This document shows positions 8,051 through 17,088 of a DNA stretch of 22,371 nucleotides, piece after piece. A program made the translations under genes and the position numbers. Origin of the DNA: Coemansia sp. RSA 1804 (taxonomy: Eukaryota > Kickxellomycota > Kickxellomycetes > Kickxellales > Kickxellaceae); contig JANBTH010000284.1 of the NCBI GenBank assembly GCA_027578815.1, positions 1 through 22,371 on the forward strand. The letters run 5' to 3'. Positions within the stretch are counted from its first letter, which is position 1. Every line of letters starts with the position of its first letter. The notes under the pieces were generated by a model that made no database searches, was not told the origin of the DNA, and saw only the letters and a list, made by a program, of their open reading frames with translations.

Positions 8051-9500
8051 TTTTTAGTGCTTCCAATTCTGAGTTTGTTAACTGGAAATAAAAAAAAGTC
8101 AAAAAGAAAGATTCTTCCTCTCCATGACATAACGCGGAGAGGAAGAAAGGCGGAGGAATGTGGGCCTTTCTGACAATAATGCTGGTTTGAATGGAGTGGA
8201 AAGAAAAATATGATGAAAAAAATTAAGGGCATCCCTTTTTTGCGTGTCTATTGTTTCACTTTTTTGTTTGTTTACTACGCATACAAGGCGAAGAAACACG
8301 ATGAATCTTAAACAGGTCCAGGAAAGAGAGGAGAAACTGAAGATAATGATAAAAAAGCCCACCTCTTCTTCCCCAATATTGTCATGTTTCGTTTCCTGTG
8401 CATATGAGAAACAAGAAATGCACAATGCATGGTGATTCTATAAATACGACATGCGCGTAGAACAAACTACAAAATTTCAAAGGAAAAGGAGTGTCACCTG
8501 CGCCTCTCTATTTCCTGCCTTTCTTGTGCAGAATCCCAAGGGACCGCTTTCTCTCTCACTCGATTTGTCATTCATTATTTCGCAAAAAGAAATAAGTAGT
8601 GCATCATGCAGGTCGAGGGAAGAAGGAAGAGAGAATGATTGAATAAAAACTGCTGAGGAATAGCGAGGGATTGTGAGCAAAGGCAGCAGTGACACTTTTA
8701 TTTGGGCTCCAAACGGTCCAAGATCAACTGACGCAATCATTGCGACACCCGCTCCAAAGATCTTCCCAATCTTACATAAAGACTTTCTCTCTCTCTCTCT
8801 TTACACCAAAGTAGTGGAGTTGGAAAAAACAAGAGCTTCAGGCCGAATGTTTCAAAATGGAAATTGTGGCGGATAGGTAGCGGCGCAGCTGGTGACAAAC
8901 AAATAAAAAGGAATAAAGGAAGAGTAAAGAAAAGAGCACAAGTTCACACATCGGATATTAAAACACCATATGAATCACTCATTTCTGGCTGTGTGCAATT
9001 TTTCCGCAACAAAATTTTCAAAAAAGAATTGAAAAACAGTGCCATTCAAGATACTTGCAATTCTTTCTTCACAGGAGATAAATAAAGGCACCCAACAAAT
9101 TTGTGTTGTGGGTGTGTGAACCAAAAAATATATACGCGAACAAACGAATAATGGCTTGGTCGGGCTATTCACCAGATAAATGTATTATTTGGGACGGAGT
9201 GGGTGACAAAAGAATAGAAAAGGATATCCTTTGCCTCTGTATTATGATGAAATACAAGCGTGGGGAGGGAGAAAAAGAGTCAGAAAAGAAAATAAAGGGT
9301 ATAGACAGCTGCTGCTATATTTGGCTGCAGTGTCTCACTTTTTTCCTAGCACATTTCCAAGCATCGAAAAGAGTAGTAATACAGGTCTCTAGACACCCAG
9401 CACTACAGCAGCCTCTTCTGTCGCTCGCTGATTACATTTTTCTTTTGCTAATCCGCCTCCCGCCCATCATTCCATCTGTCGCCACACAAAACCCAGCAGA
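8051..9500. other. AT-rich non-coding stretch
   Basis: No convincing gene. Its left end should contain the promoter and first exon of the Sec2-like gene (minus strand), possibly with the TATTTATAG at about 8444-8436. A (CT)n run lies at about 8786-8802. A short imperfect hairpin occurs at about 9090-9118, where CACCCAACA pairs with TGTTGTGGGTG through a two-base bulge. Open frames here have stop-avoiding but otherwise uninformative composition. No tRNA, 5S or snRNA motifs were recognised. Confidence 0.6.
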
Positions 9501-9507
9501 ATACACA

Positions 9508-9809
9508 ATGCAGTTTCCAGAAAGAGATGTTCTGCGCAACAATAGAGGGCTGCGGGCGGTTACAATTACAGCTACAATTGCATTCTCGGGGCTCCGGATC
9601 CATTATTCTGTCACAGACTCTGTTCTGCTGATGATGGTGCCCACACAGCAATGCTCCGGAACCAGTGAGTAATTAAAATGTCTTGCGCAAACAGAGTCAA
9701 CTTACCGTTCTGTTGTCTGCTGACTCTAGTTGGAGAGAGGATATCGTGTCGCTCCCGCCATCTCTCGGTCTCTGGCACTGCTCTCCCTTTAGCGGTGTCA
9801 ATAGAATAA
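9508..9809 (+). CDS. Candidate small spliced gene of unknown function (weak)
   Basis: I do not recognise this. Exon 1 would be 9508-9664 (starting MQFPERDVLRNN) and exon 2 9730-9809; joined in frame they give 78 residues. The intron 9665-9729 (65 nt) has donor GTGAGT, a pyrimidine-rich 3' part with CTGAC, and acceptor CTAG. AATAAA (9805-9810) overlaps the stop TAA. The segment is locally richer in G+C than its flanks, which suggests it is not plain spacer. Against it: no known domain, weak codon bias, and an equally shaped alternative on the other strand (ATG 9816, 37 codons, donor GTAAGT at 9705). It may be a real short protein, a non-coding transcript, or chance. Confidence 0.22.
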
Positions 9810-11400
9810 ACGACATTATCAGGAAAGAATAAAGAGTAAAGAATATTATTATATTTTACTAGAATAACAAGATAACTGTAATGTGTAGAATAAAAACTAA
9901 ACCAAAAGAAAGATAAAAAGAAAAAGATACCTATTTTTCTTTTGTCAACGTTGGAAGTATAGTTACCAGATTTAAACACTCCCCAAAGTCATTTTATATT
10001 ATCATCGCCAATTCCAATTCTTGTGAACTCTAACTCCCCTTCTAACCACAAAGGAGGGAGAGGAGAGAGAGAAAAAGATACACGCGGTACAAGCCGCAAT
10101 TGCGATCTTGAATGAACCGCAGCCTCGCGGAAAAAAAGGTGGAGTCAATTCTTGGGGGGTTTTATTCAAGCAGACAAGGCGAGTTTCATTGTTCGTTCTC
10201 TTCTTAATCGGGAGAAAAAGCTGCAACCGTCTTCATTTGACTCGTTCTCTCACACTCGTTCTTTTTTGTGGTTTCGAGCAGAGCAAAATGTAAAGACGAT
10301 GGCTATGCATGTTTTATTTACTTGCTTTGTGATGTGTTTGAGATATGTAGCCACATCTCTATAAAAATTGCATCATCTGCTCTTTTAAACATAGTTTAGA
10401 CTCGTATGAACGGAAATAGAGTAAAAAGCTAACAATAAATGCTTCTTGTTCTCCAGCTTGTTGTTGTCATTGTTGTTGTTGTTTTCGTCCCTTTACTTTT
10501 TCTTTTTTTATTTCTCCCCAGCCTGTATTGTTTTTTGCGTTCTTTTTATTCTAGAGCAACGTTTTATGAACAAAAAGCATTGACCATTGAGATTGAGTAG
10601 AGTAAATACAATTAGCTTGTTTGGGGGGTTCTCTTTAGCTTATCCATAAACCCAGCCCACACGAGCCATTTTTTCTTTTCTTTTTCTTGCTATATATTCT
10701 CCAGTTACTGCTTTGACCTTTTTTCCTTTCTTACCAGCCTCGTTTATCGGAAAAACGTTGATGTTTATTGTTGCATGAACCCACACACAAAAAAACGTAA
10801 ACAACCTTATTTTCTTATATGGCTGCGGAATTTCGTGTAAATGCGTTTGTATTCTTCATATTTCAACAATTCTTTTTGTGTATATTTTTAAAGTCTAGTC
10901 ATTGCGAGATGTGAAGCTACAATAATCAGGAGCATATTGTATGCATGTGGAAAAGTGTGAAATAGACATAATTGGGGACACGTAGAAAAAGCGCAATTGC
11001 AGCAAACGATTAATGCTTCCACTTTCTGTAACATCCTTGGTATGGGTGATGCGGCGAATCTTGAAGTGAAATAAGGCACTAACTGTCTCAAATAGAGCAA
11101 AAAGCATGCTCTATAAAGTTGGTGGCAAGCTCTAACGGTGTTGGCAGTTGTATTAATGGAAGCCCTGAGAACAACACATGCTGACAACGACAATCAATGT
11201 TGCATGTAAGGAGAGAAAAAACCTGGTCATGCAGAAAAAAAAGCACTTGTCAAAAACACCATGGCGTCTGCTTTGCACATTGACAAGAAAATGGGAAAAG
11301 AAAAATCTGAGCTTTTCCTCAACTTTTCTGATATTCTGTTTCTTTTTTTTCTAGTCTACTCTTCTACACTAAATTCAATTGAATTATAAGAAACACAAGG
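9810..11400. other. AT-rich intergenic stretch upstream of the E2 gene
   Basis: No gene recognised on either strand. It contains polypurine and polypyrimidine tracts, a GTT/TTG microsatellite (about 10460-10482), a local GC-richer patch with ACGCGGTAC and CCGCAATTGCG (10081-10105), and T-rich DNA before the E2 start. A promoter for the E2 gene must lie at the right end. I see no tRNA B-box (GGTTCRANNCC) or other Pol III gene signature. Confidence 0.6.
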
Positions 11401-12061
11401 ATGGCAGACGACTCAGCCAGGGTGCGGAAAGGAGCAGCGCTTAAGCTGCAGACAGAGCTGAAGGATTTGGCGAAGAATGTGAACTCGTCGTTTTCGCTTG
11501 AGAAAATAGTGGACGACAACGTATTCAAGGCATGTTAGCAGTAAAAGCAAAGCACCCCCCATTCGGATGGAATGGATGTTCCATGCTGAACAAACCGACA
11601 GAGATATACTACTACTAACACCATCAACTCTTTTATTTTCTATTTGTCTATACGTGCACACGTTATAGTGGCACGTCACAGTGTTTGGCCCACCGGACTC
11701 GTACTACGAGAACGGGCTATTCAGGGTAGAGATCAATTTCCCACCAGACTACCCGAACGAGCCGCCAGAGCTCAGGTTTCTCTCGGAGATATGGCACCCT
11801 AACATCTACAGCGACGGGAAAGTATGCATTTCGATCCTCCACACAGCAGGCAGCGATCCGTCGGACTACGAGAAGCCTGAGGAGTGCTGGCGTCCGGTGC
11901 TGACGGCCGAGGCGGTGCTTATGAGCGTCATTTCGCTGCTTGGAAACCCGAACCTCGAGTCCCCGGCCAATATCGATGCGGCCAACATGTACAGGAATAA
12001 CCAAAGGCAGTATGTCAACAAGGTGCAGTGGTGCGTGGAGAAAACGCTAGAGGATCTCTAA
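11401..12061 (+). CDS. Ubiquitin-conjugating enzyme E2, UBE2G1/Ubc7 class, two exons
   Basis: An E2 that takes ubiquitin from E1 as a Cys thioester; this class builds chains, typically Lys48-linked, and in related proteins serves ER-associated degradation. Exon 1 is 11401-11529 (43 codons) and exon 2 is 11669-12061, giving 173 residues against ~165-170 for the class. The join reads DDNVFK-WHVTVFGPP, matching the N-x-F-x-W of homologues. The catalytic Cys is C96 in HPNIYSDGKVCISIL. The acidic loop after it (TAGSDPSDYEKPEECW, where relatives have YEKPEERW) and SPANIDAA are diagnostic of the UBE2G type. The ATG is in good context (AAGGATGGC). The intron begins GC rather than GT. The gene is tail to tail with the Pol III subunit gene; AATAAA signals lie at 12143 and 12165. 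Confidence 0.93.
11530..11668 (+). other. GC-AG intron of the E2 gene
   Basis: 139-nt intron with donor GCATGT after AAG, a perfect TACTAAC branch box at 11613-11619 and acceptor ATAG 49 nt past the branch A. The reading frame and homology require the exon to end at 11529. The nearby GT at 11534 shifts the frame, and the GT at 11541 lies past an in-frame TAG. The donor is one T-to-C change from the standard GTATGT. Confidence 0.85.
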
Positions 12062-12142
12062 TTGCATCTTATTACCTTTACTCAATCTAGAGGCTCCCTT
12101 TTTTCATATGTTGGCTATTTTAATTGACGTTCAGTCGTAAGC

Positions 12143-12170
12143 AATAAACAGCACAGCCAGCAAGAATAAA
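12143..12170 (+). terminator. Polyadenylation signals of the E2 gene
   Basis: Two AATAAA hexamers at 12143-12148 and 12165-12170, 82 and 104 nt after the E2 stop. They sit within the 148-bp gap before the converging Pol III subunit 2 stop at 12210. Confidence 0.6.
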
Positions 12171-12209
12171 ACCGCAGCTATTCCCCCCTCCTCAGAGACA
12201 CTGCTGACG

Positions 12210-15200
12210 TTAGATGTCCTCCATGACGAGACGAGGCAGAATGTTCATTGACTGCAGCTCCTGGAACAGCAGCTTGCAGGCGTAGGGGATCTTGATAGGA
12301 ATCATGGCCTTGCTGGAGCGGCACATCTGGCACCAGCCCTTGTAGCCGATGTAGCCACAGGCCTCGCACACATGGACCTCGAACACATCCGACGAGATCA
12401 TTAAGCGCTCGAGCAGGAGCATCGACGCGCCGTAGCCGATTAAGCAATCCTTCTCCATCTCGCCGAGCCTCAGTCCGCCATCGCGCGACCTGCCCTCGGT
12501 TGGCTGGCGCGTCAGCACAGCGCGAGGACCGCGCGCACGTGCATGCATCTTGTCGGCAACCATATGTTTCAGCCGCTGGTAGTACGTGGCGCCGCTGAAT
12601 ATGTACGCCCCGACGGGCTCGCCCGTAATCCCAGAGGTCACGTAGTCCTTGCCAGAGTAGCTGTACCCGGCATCCACCAGGATCCGGAACATATCCTCCA
12701 TTGCGCTGCCGCCAAAACAGGTCCCGTACTGGAGCTCGCCCTTCACGGCGCCGGCCTTGCTGGCGACAAACTCCATCAGCTTTCCCACCGTCATTCGCGA
12801 CGGGAAACCGTGCGGATTCATCACAATGTCAGGATACACGCCGCGATCGGTAAACGGCAGATCCTCCTGCTGCACGATTATGCCGCACACGCCCTTTTGC
12901 CCGTGGCGGGACGAGAACTTGTCGCCGAGCTCGGGACGGCGCGTTTGGCGCAGAAGGAACTTGATCAGCGTCTGATCAGCCTCCGATGTGGTGATCATCA
13001 CCTTATCGACGTAGCCGGGGTCCGGGAGTTTGTATGTCAGCGGCGTGGGACGGAACTCGGTCGACGCAGCAGCGTCTGCGGCAAGATCGTTGCCGCCGTC
13101 AACGGGCGACTGCTTGTGAAGATACAGCTGGCCGCTCTCGAGACGCGTGCCGGGCGCGGCCATTCCGTCCGCATCGATGTGCGTGTACTTGGGCAGCACC
13201 TTGCCGTCGGGCGTCATCGGCGCACCCAGCACGCGGTCATAGGTGCCGTTGGCGTACTTGCGCACAACGGTAGCAAACTTGCGGAGCACCTGGCAGCGGC
13301 CGAATCCGCGGTCCAGCGACGCCTTGTTGATCACCAGCGCGTCCTCGATATCGTAGCCCGAGTACGACATGACGAAGACCGAACCGTTCTGCCCGGCCGG
13401 CAGCTTGTCGTAGTTGATAAGCTCGATGGTCTTGGTCTTGACCATGGGCTGCTGCGGATAGACCATCAGATACAGCAGCGTGTCGATGCGACTGAGCTGG
13501 TTGTAGGCAATAGCGCCGATCGCCTGCTTGCCCATAGCGGACTGGTACGTGTTGCGCGGCGACTGGTTGTGATGCGGATACGGGATGAGGCCGGCGACGG
13601 CGCCCAGCAGAGTGAATGGCTCGATCTCCAGATGCGTGGTATACGGTCTGATCTCATGCTCGTAGACCGCGATGTTGGTGTCGTTTTCCTCGTTGACATC
13701 GAGATACTCGACCAGTCCGAGCCGCAGGAAGTCGTCGAAGCACAGCTCGCCGCGCAGCAGCGCCTGGATGTGCGCCGAGGTGACGCGGCTGCGGCCTCCG
13801 GGAGCAACGATAATGGCCGGGCGACAGATCCGCCCGCTGTCGGCCGAGATGCTGACGGTGCGCGACGGCTCGTCGGTGTAGATGCTGACCAGCGGCGGGA
13901 TCCGCCCGGCACGACGCAGCGCGCGGAACCGCGCAACAAACCTGTGCGCGGCGCGCGTGGTGCCGAGGATGAGTCCGTTGAGACTGACGATGTGCGCGCC
14001 GGCGGCGTGGAGCTCCGCGCCGGACGCCAGCGCCGCATCCTCGACGCCCAGCGCAAAGGCCACGCGGCGGATCGGCGGCTCCTCGTCGTCGGTGGTGATA
14101 TGCGTCATCAGCGCCAGATTCTTGACCAATCCGCACAGCTCGCCCTCGGGCGTGTCGGCTGGACACAGCATGCCCCACTGCGACGGCTGCAGCGCGCGCG
14201 GGCCCGACACCTTGCGCGTCTTCTCGAACTGGCTGCTGATGCGCGTCATCATTCCGAGCGCCGCAATGTACGACAGCCGCGACAGAATGTGCGTGACGCC
14301 CGCGCGGTCCATCTTGAACCGCTTGAGCGCCCAGTTGCCCGTGCTGATCGCCCTGACCAGACCCTGCGTGATCAGATCACCGTGGCACAGAAGCTGGTTG
14401 TACACATCGAACGCACGTGCCAGGTTCGGCTTCTTCAGCACCTTGTCCACGTTGAGCTTCAGATCCGAGTTGAACCGCTTGAACAGATCCTCAAACAGCA
14501 GCGCAACCAGCTGGCCTGCAAGCTCCAGCCGCTTGTTGCCCAGATAGTCCAGGTCGTCCGTGGTGCCGCCGCTTCCTGCCGCCTGCAGCACGCGCCGCGC
14601 CATCATCGCCACATGCACGCACTTGCTGTGGAAGTCGCTGCCGCCGACCACCGGCACATGCGCAAGCACCATGTTGGCCAGCAGATCCAGCGCATCTTCG
14701 TGCGGCGCGCGGCGCGGCATCCCGGCGCGTCTCCCGATGCCCTTGACGCGGGAACCAACAAAGTCCAGGGCCGCGCGCTGCGTGAAGACCGCAGCCGCCG
14801 CGCCCTCCTCCATCGTCGGCGCCAGCTGCGCCAGATACGCGGGATCGGCTCCCGCCACCATGCTGGCGATCTCCTTATCGCTCGTCATGCCCATCGCACG
14901 CAGCGCAACCACCACGGGAATATCTTCGCTCAGCATGTTGTGGCCCACGTACAGCCGTCCGTTGCGCAGCGTCACGTACGTGTTGGTTTTGCGCTCGGCC
15001 GTCACCGACGTCACCTTGGCCGCCAAGCATCCCTTGCCGTCGCGCTGCACGATGATTCTGTTCTTCGACAGCTGCTCCTGCACCAGGATCACCTTCTCCG
15101 TGCCGCGCACAATAAAGTACCCGCCGGGATCCAGCGGACACTCCTGCATCTCCGCCATCTCCGCATCGTTCCGACCGGTCAGCACACACCTTGCCGACCG

Positions 15201-15692
15201 CAGCATTATGGGCATCCGGCCGATGACCACTCCCTTGCGGATCACGCGCGATCTCCCGCGCGTGTACTCGATGTCAACGGCAACCGGCGCCGCATACGTC
15301 ATATCGCGCAGCCGGCACTCGTGCGGAGTGATCGATCTGTTCGCCGCATCGGCGTCCATCCGCTCCGGCATTCCCACCCGGATACCCGTGTACTTTAGGT
15401 AGAAGTTGGGATCCACGTCGGACGTAACCAGCTCGTTCGCCTTGACTATCTTCTTCATGTCCACCTCGATGAAGTAGTTGAACGAGTCGATGTGCTGCTT
15501 CACTAGGCCCTTCACGCGCAGAAACGCCGGCAGCAGCTGCCACTTGTCCTTTGCTGTTGGAATAGGATCGCTTAGATGCGAGTTCTCGTCCCCACTGTCG
15601 CTGTTGAGAAGCCGTTCCGCTGCATCGTGGTCGCCCCCGCGTAGCCGCAAATGCTGGTAGTAGCTGTCGTCTGCTTGTCTGTCCACCTCCAT
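12210..15692 (-). CDS. RPC2: DNA-directed RNA polymerase III, second-largest subunit
   Basis: The beta-like subunit that, with Rpc1, forms the active centre of Pol III, which makes tRNA, 5S rRNA and U6 in the nucleus. It is a single exon of 1160 residues (yeast Rpc2 is about 1150). The ATG at 15692 gives a short hydrophilic leader before the conserved protrusion start (WQLLPAFLRVKGLVKQHIDS). Further blocks are DPNFYLKYTGIRVGMP, CPLDPGGYFIVRGTEKVI, WGMLCPADTPEGELCGLVKN, YDIEDALVINKAS, GDKFSSRHGQKG (about 923-934, active-centre region) and a terminal zinc site C1109/C1112/C1121/C1124 (CEAC, CQMC). DPNFYLKYTGIRVG with FNYFIEVDMKKIVKAN points to Pol III rather than Pol II or I. Two CCGCTGATCAG elements lie 234-301 bp upstream of the start codon. 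Confidence 0.96.
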   Translation of the reverse strand: MEVDRQADDSYYQHLRLRGGDHDAAERLLNSDSGDENSHLSDPIPTAKDKWQLLPAFLRVKGLVKQHIDSFNYFIEVDMKKIVKANELVTSDVDPNFYLKYTGIRVGMPERMDADAANRSITPHECRLRDMTYAAPVAVDIEYTRGRSRVIRKGVVIGRMPIMLRSARCVLTGRNDAEMAEMQECPLDPGGYFIVRGTEKVILVQEQLSKNRIIVQRDGKGCLAAKVTSVTAERKTNTYVTLRNGRLYVGHNMLSEDIPVVVALRAMGMTSDKEIASMVAGADPAYLAQLAPTMEEGAAAAVFTQRAALDFVGSRVKGIGRRAGMPRRAPHEDALDLLANMVLAHVPVVGGSDFHSKCVHVAMMARRVLQAAGSGGTTDDLDYLGNKRLELAGQLVALLFEDLFKRFNSDLKLNVDKVLKKPNLARAFDVYNQLLCHGDLITQGLVRAISTGNWALKRFKMDRAGVTHILSRLSYIAALGMMTRISSQFEKTRKVSGPRALQPSQWGMLCPADTPEGELCGLVKNLALMTHITTDDEEPPIRRVAFALGVEDAALASGAELHAAGAHIVSLNGLILGTTRAAHRFVARFRALRRAGRIPPLVSIYTDEPSRTVSISADSGRICRPAIIVAPGGRSRVTSAHIQALLRGELCFDDFLRLGLVEYLDVNEENDTNIAVYEHEIRPYTTHLEIEPFTLLGAVAGLIPYPHHNQSPRNTYQSAMGKQAIGAIAYNQLSRIDTLLYLMVYPQQPMVKTKTIELINYDKLPAGQNGSVFVMSYSGYDIEDALVINKASLDRGFGRCQVLRKFATVVRKYANGTYDRVLGAPMTPDGKVLPKYTHIDADGMAAPGTRLESGQLYLHKQSPVDGGNDLAADAAASTEFRPTPLTYKLPDPGYVDKVMITTSEADQTLIKFLLRQTRRPELGDKFSSRHGQKGVCGIIVQQEDLPFTDRGVYPDIVMNPHGFPSRMTVGKLMEFVASKAGAVKGELQYGTCFGGSAMEDMFRILVDAGYSYSGKDYVTSGITGEPVGAYIFSGATYYQRLKHMVADKMHARARGPRAVLTRQPTEGRSRDGGLRLGEMEKDCLIGYGASMLLLERLMISSDVFEVHVCEACGYIGYKGWCQMCRSSKAMIPIKIPYACKLLFQELQSMNILPRLVMEDI

Positions 15693-15925
15693 CCTCGAAC
15701 TGCCCGTCGTTGATACTGCTGTTGTTATTAGAAAGAGGAGGATTCAGAGCACGAAAAGGGCTGCAAATGGAGAAATGTAAATGTCTAAATGTATGGATTT
15801 GAAGAGAAGAGAGCAGGAGCTGTGCATATTTCGTGCGTGTACGCGCGGAATGACAGCACCAGCTCTACTAGCAACAGTCAAAGACTGAAAAAGAAAAATT
15901 AAAAGGAGTAATTCGGAAATCTCCC

Positions 15926-15936
15926 CCGCTGATCAG
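15926..15936. promoter_or_regulatory. CCGCTGATCAG element, copy 2
   Basis: Eleven-base match to the shared 16-bp element, 57 bp to the left of copy 3 and 234 bp upstream of the Pol III subunit 2 ATG. It contains the palindrome CTGATCAG. Confidence 0.4.
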
Positions 15937-15977
15937 TCATCACTCAAGCCGTAATTCAATTCTCAGCCACTATTCCG

Positions 15978-15993
15978 ATCAACCGCTGATCAG
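15978..15993. promoter_or_regulatory. 16-bp element ATCAACCGCTGATCAG, copy 3
   Basis: Identical over 16 bp to 5685-5700. It lies 286 bp upstream of the Pol III subunit 2 ATG and about 1.1 kb from the divergent membrane-protein ATG. The flanks differ from copy 1, so this is not a larger duplicated segment. Confidence 0.4.
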
Positions 15994-17088
15994 GCGCTGA
16001 AAGAGCTTTCACGGTTTCCGTGCGGGATTTTCTCGCCAGCACTTTCTCCTTGTGCTATGCATGGGAACCAGCAGCCACAGCCAACAACCAAGTGTGTGTG
16101 TTGGTTCTTGGATGTTTGTTGTCAAAAACAAAGCAATGGGTGCTTTGACGTTTTATCTCTCTATTCTCTTTCCTCTCTTTCTTTACATAATACACTTTTT
16201 TCATTTTCTGTTCCTTTATTCCCGTATTTATACTCCCTCCTATCCCCTTTACTTCTAGACTTTCTTGCGGAAGGAGGGAAATCAAGCGCTGGCTGGTACA
16301 CGAGGTACAAAAGGGATCGAGAAGGAGAAGGAGGAGGAGGAGGAGGGGAAAAGAGAACATCTGGAGGTAATTAACAAATAAACAACAAAGAAGAAGAAAC
16401 GCAAAGAAACGGCAAAGTGCGGGGTTCCGACAGAGTTGGATTAAAGAAGAACCCTTTATGTTTCTACACCTAGAAACCATTTACACACAAATAACATACA
16501 GTTGTAAAAAAAGTGCACACCCAACTTGATCTATTCACATGTATCATTCCTTCCTCCATTTTGCTAGCCCTTCCTAGCCCTTTTTCTAGACATGTAAATG
16601 CCCAGATCATTGATCCAGAAAAATAAATGATGAGCTCGTTCCTCTCCTTCCCCCCATTGTTAATGAATGTTTAATACAAAATTGTAATACTGGCCATGTT
16701 CTAGATAATTTCTATATTGCCGCTATTAATCTAAAAATAAGAAAATGGTATGGTCGAGATTGGGCTTTTTCTCGTTTCTGAATTATTAGTTTGATATACC
16801 AGAATTCACTTGTCCTTTTTCATCTTTTGTCGCAGAAAAAAGATATTGTGTTTATTAGTCGATCTAGGTGTATTCTGTTCCATTCCTTTTACCCAGCGGA
16901 ATTCTGTTTCCTTCGCTGTCCACCCCTTCCTCATTTCGTTCTCCTCTGCTCTATTCTGAAACAAAAGGAAAAAAGAAAAAAGAATCTTTTCATTAAAACC
17001 CCGTCTATATTCCAACAAACCCCTTTTATAACATATTTACCATTTATTTGACTTTTACTCTTTTTCTGTTATCTAAGCTGATTCAGTA

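Larger units (their letters stand above)
15693..17088. other. Divergent intergenic region between Pol III subunit 2 and the membrane-protein gene
   Basis: About 1.4 kb that must hold promoters for both flanking genes. It contains ACGCGCGG at 15841-15848 (also found upstream of the RNR gene), CCGCTGATCAG at 15926-15936 and ATCAACCGCTGATCAG at 15978-15993. It also has a (GGA)n tract at 16327-16347, two CTAGCCCTT repeats at about 16564-16581, and T-rich DNA before 17089. No gene or RNA was recognised. TTATCTAAGCTGATTCAG ending at 17086 could be a 5' UTR intron acceptor. Confidence 0.6.

Noticed and set aside
9611..9979. 122-codon minus-strand frame with a hydrophobic, aromatic-rich start
   Set aside because: The apparent hydrophobicity comes from T-rich DNA; no start context, domain or codon bias supports it as an unspliced gene.
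10260..10280. GTTTCGAGCAG, and GTTCAAAGAG at about 20082, as possible tRNA B-boxes
   Set aside because: Neither matches GGTTCRANNCC properly, and no A-box, anticodon arm or acceptor stem can be drawn around them.
10888..11193. Minus-strand frames near 10.9-11.2 kb
   Set aside because: Short, no recognisable domain, Cys/Ser/Leu-rich translation typical of random AT-rich DNA.
12543..15398. 951-codon open frame on the plus strand opposite the Pol III subunit 2 gene
   Set aside because: It is an antisense shadow. Strong G/C-ending codon use in the real gene leaves few stops on the other strand. The product is Arg/His/Leu-rich without any domain, while the minus strand has an unmistakable polymerase subunit.
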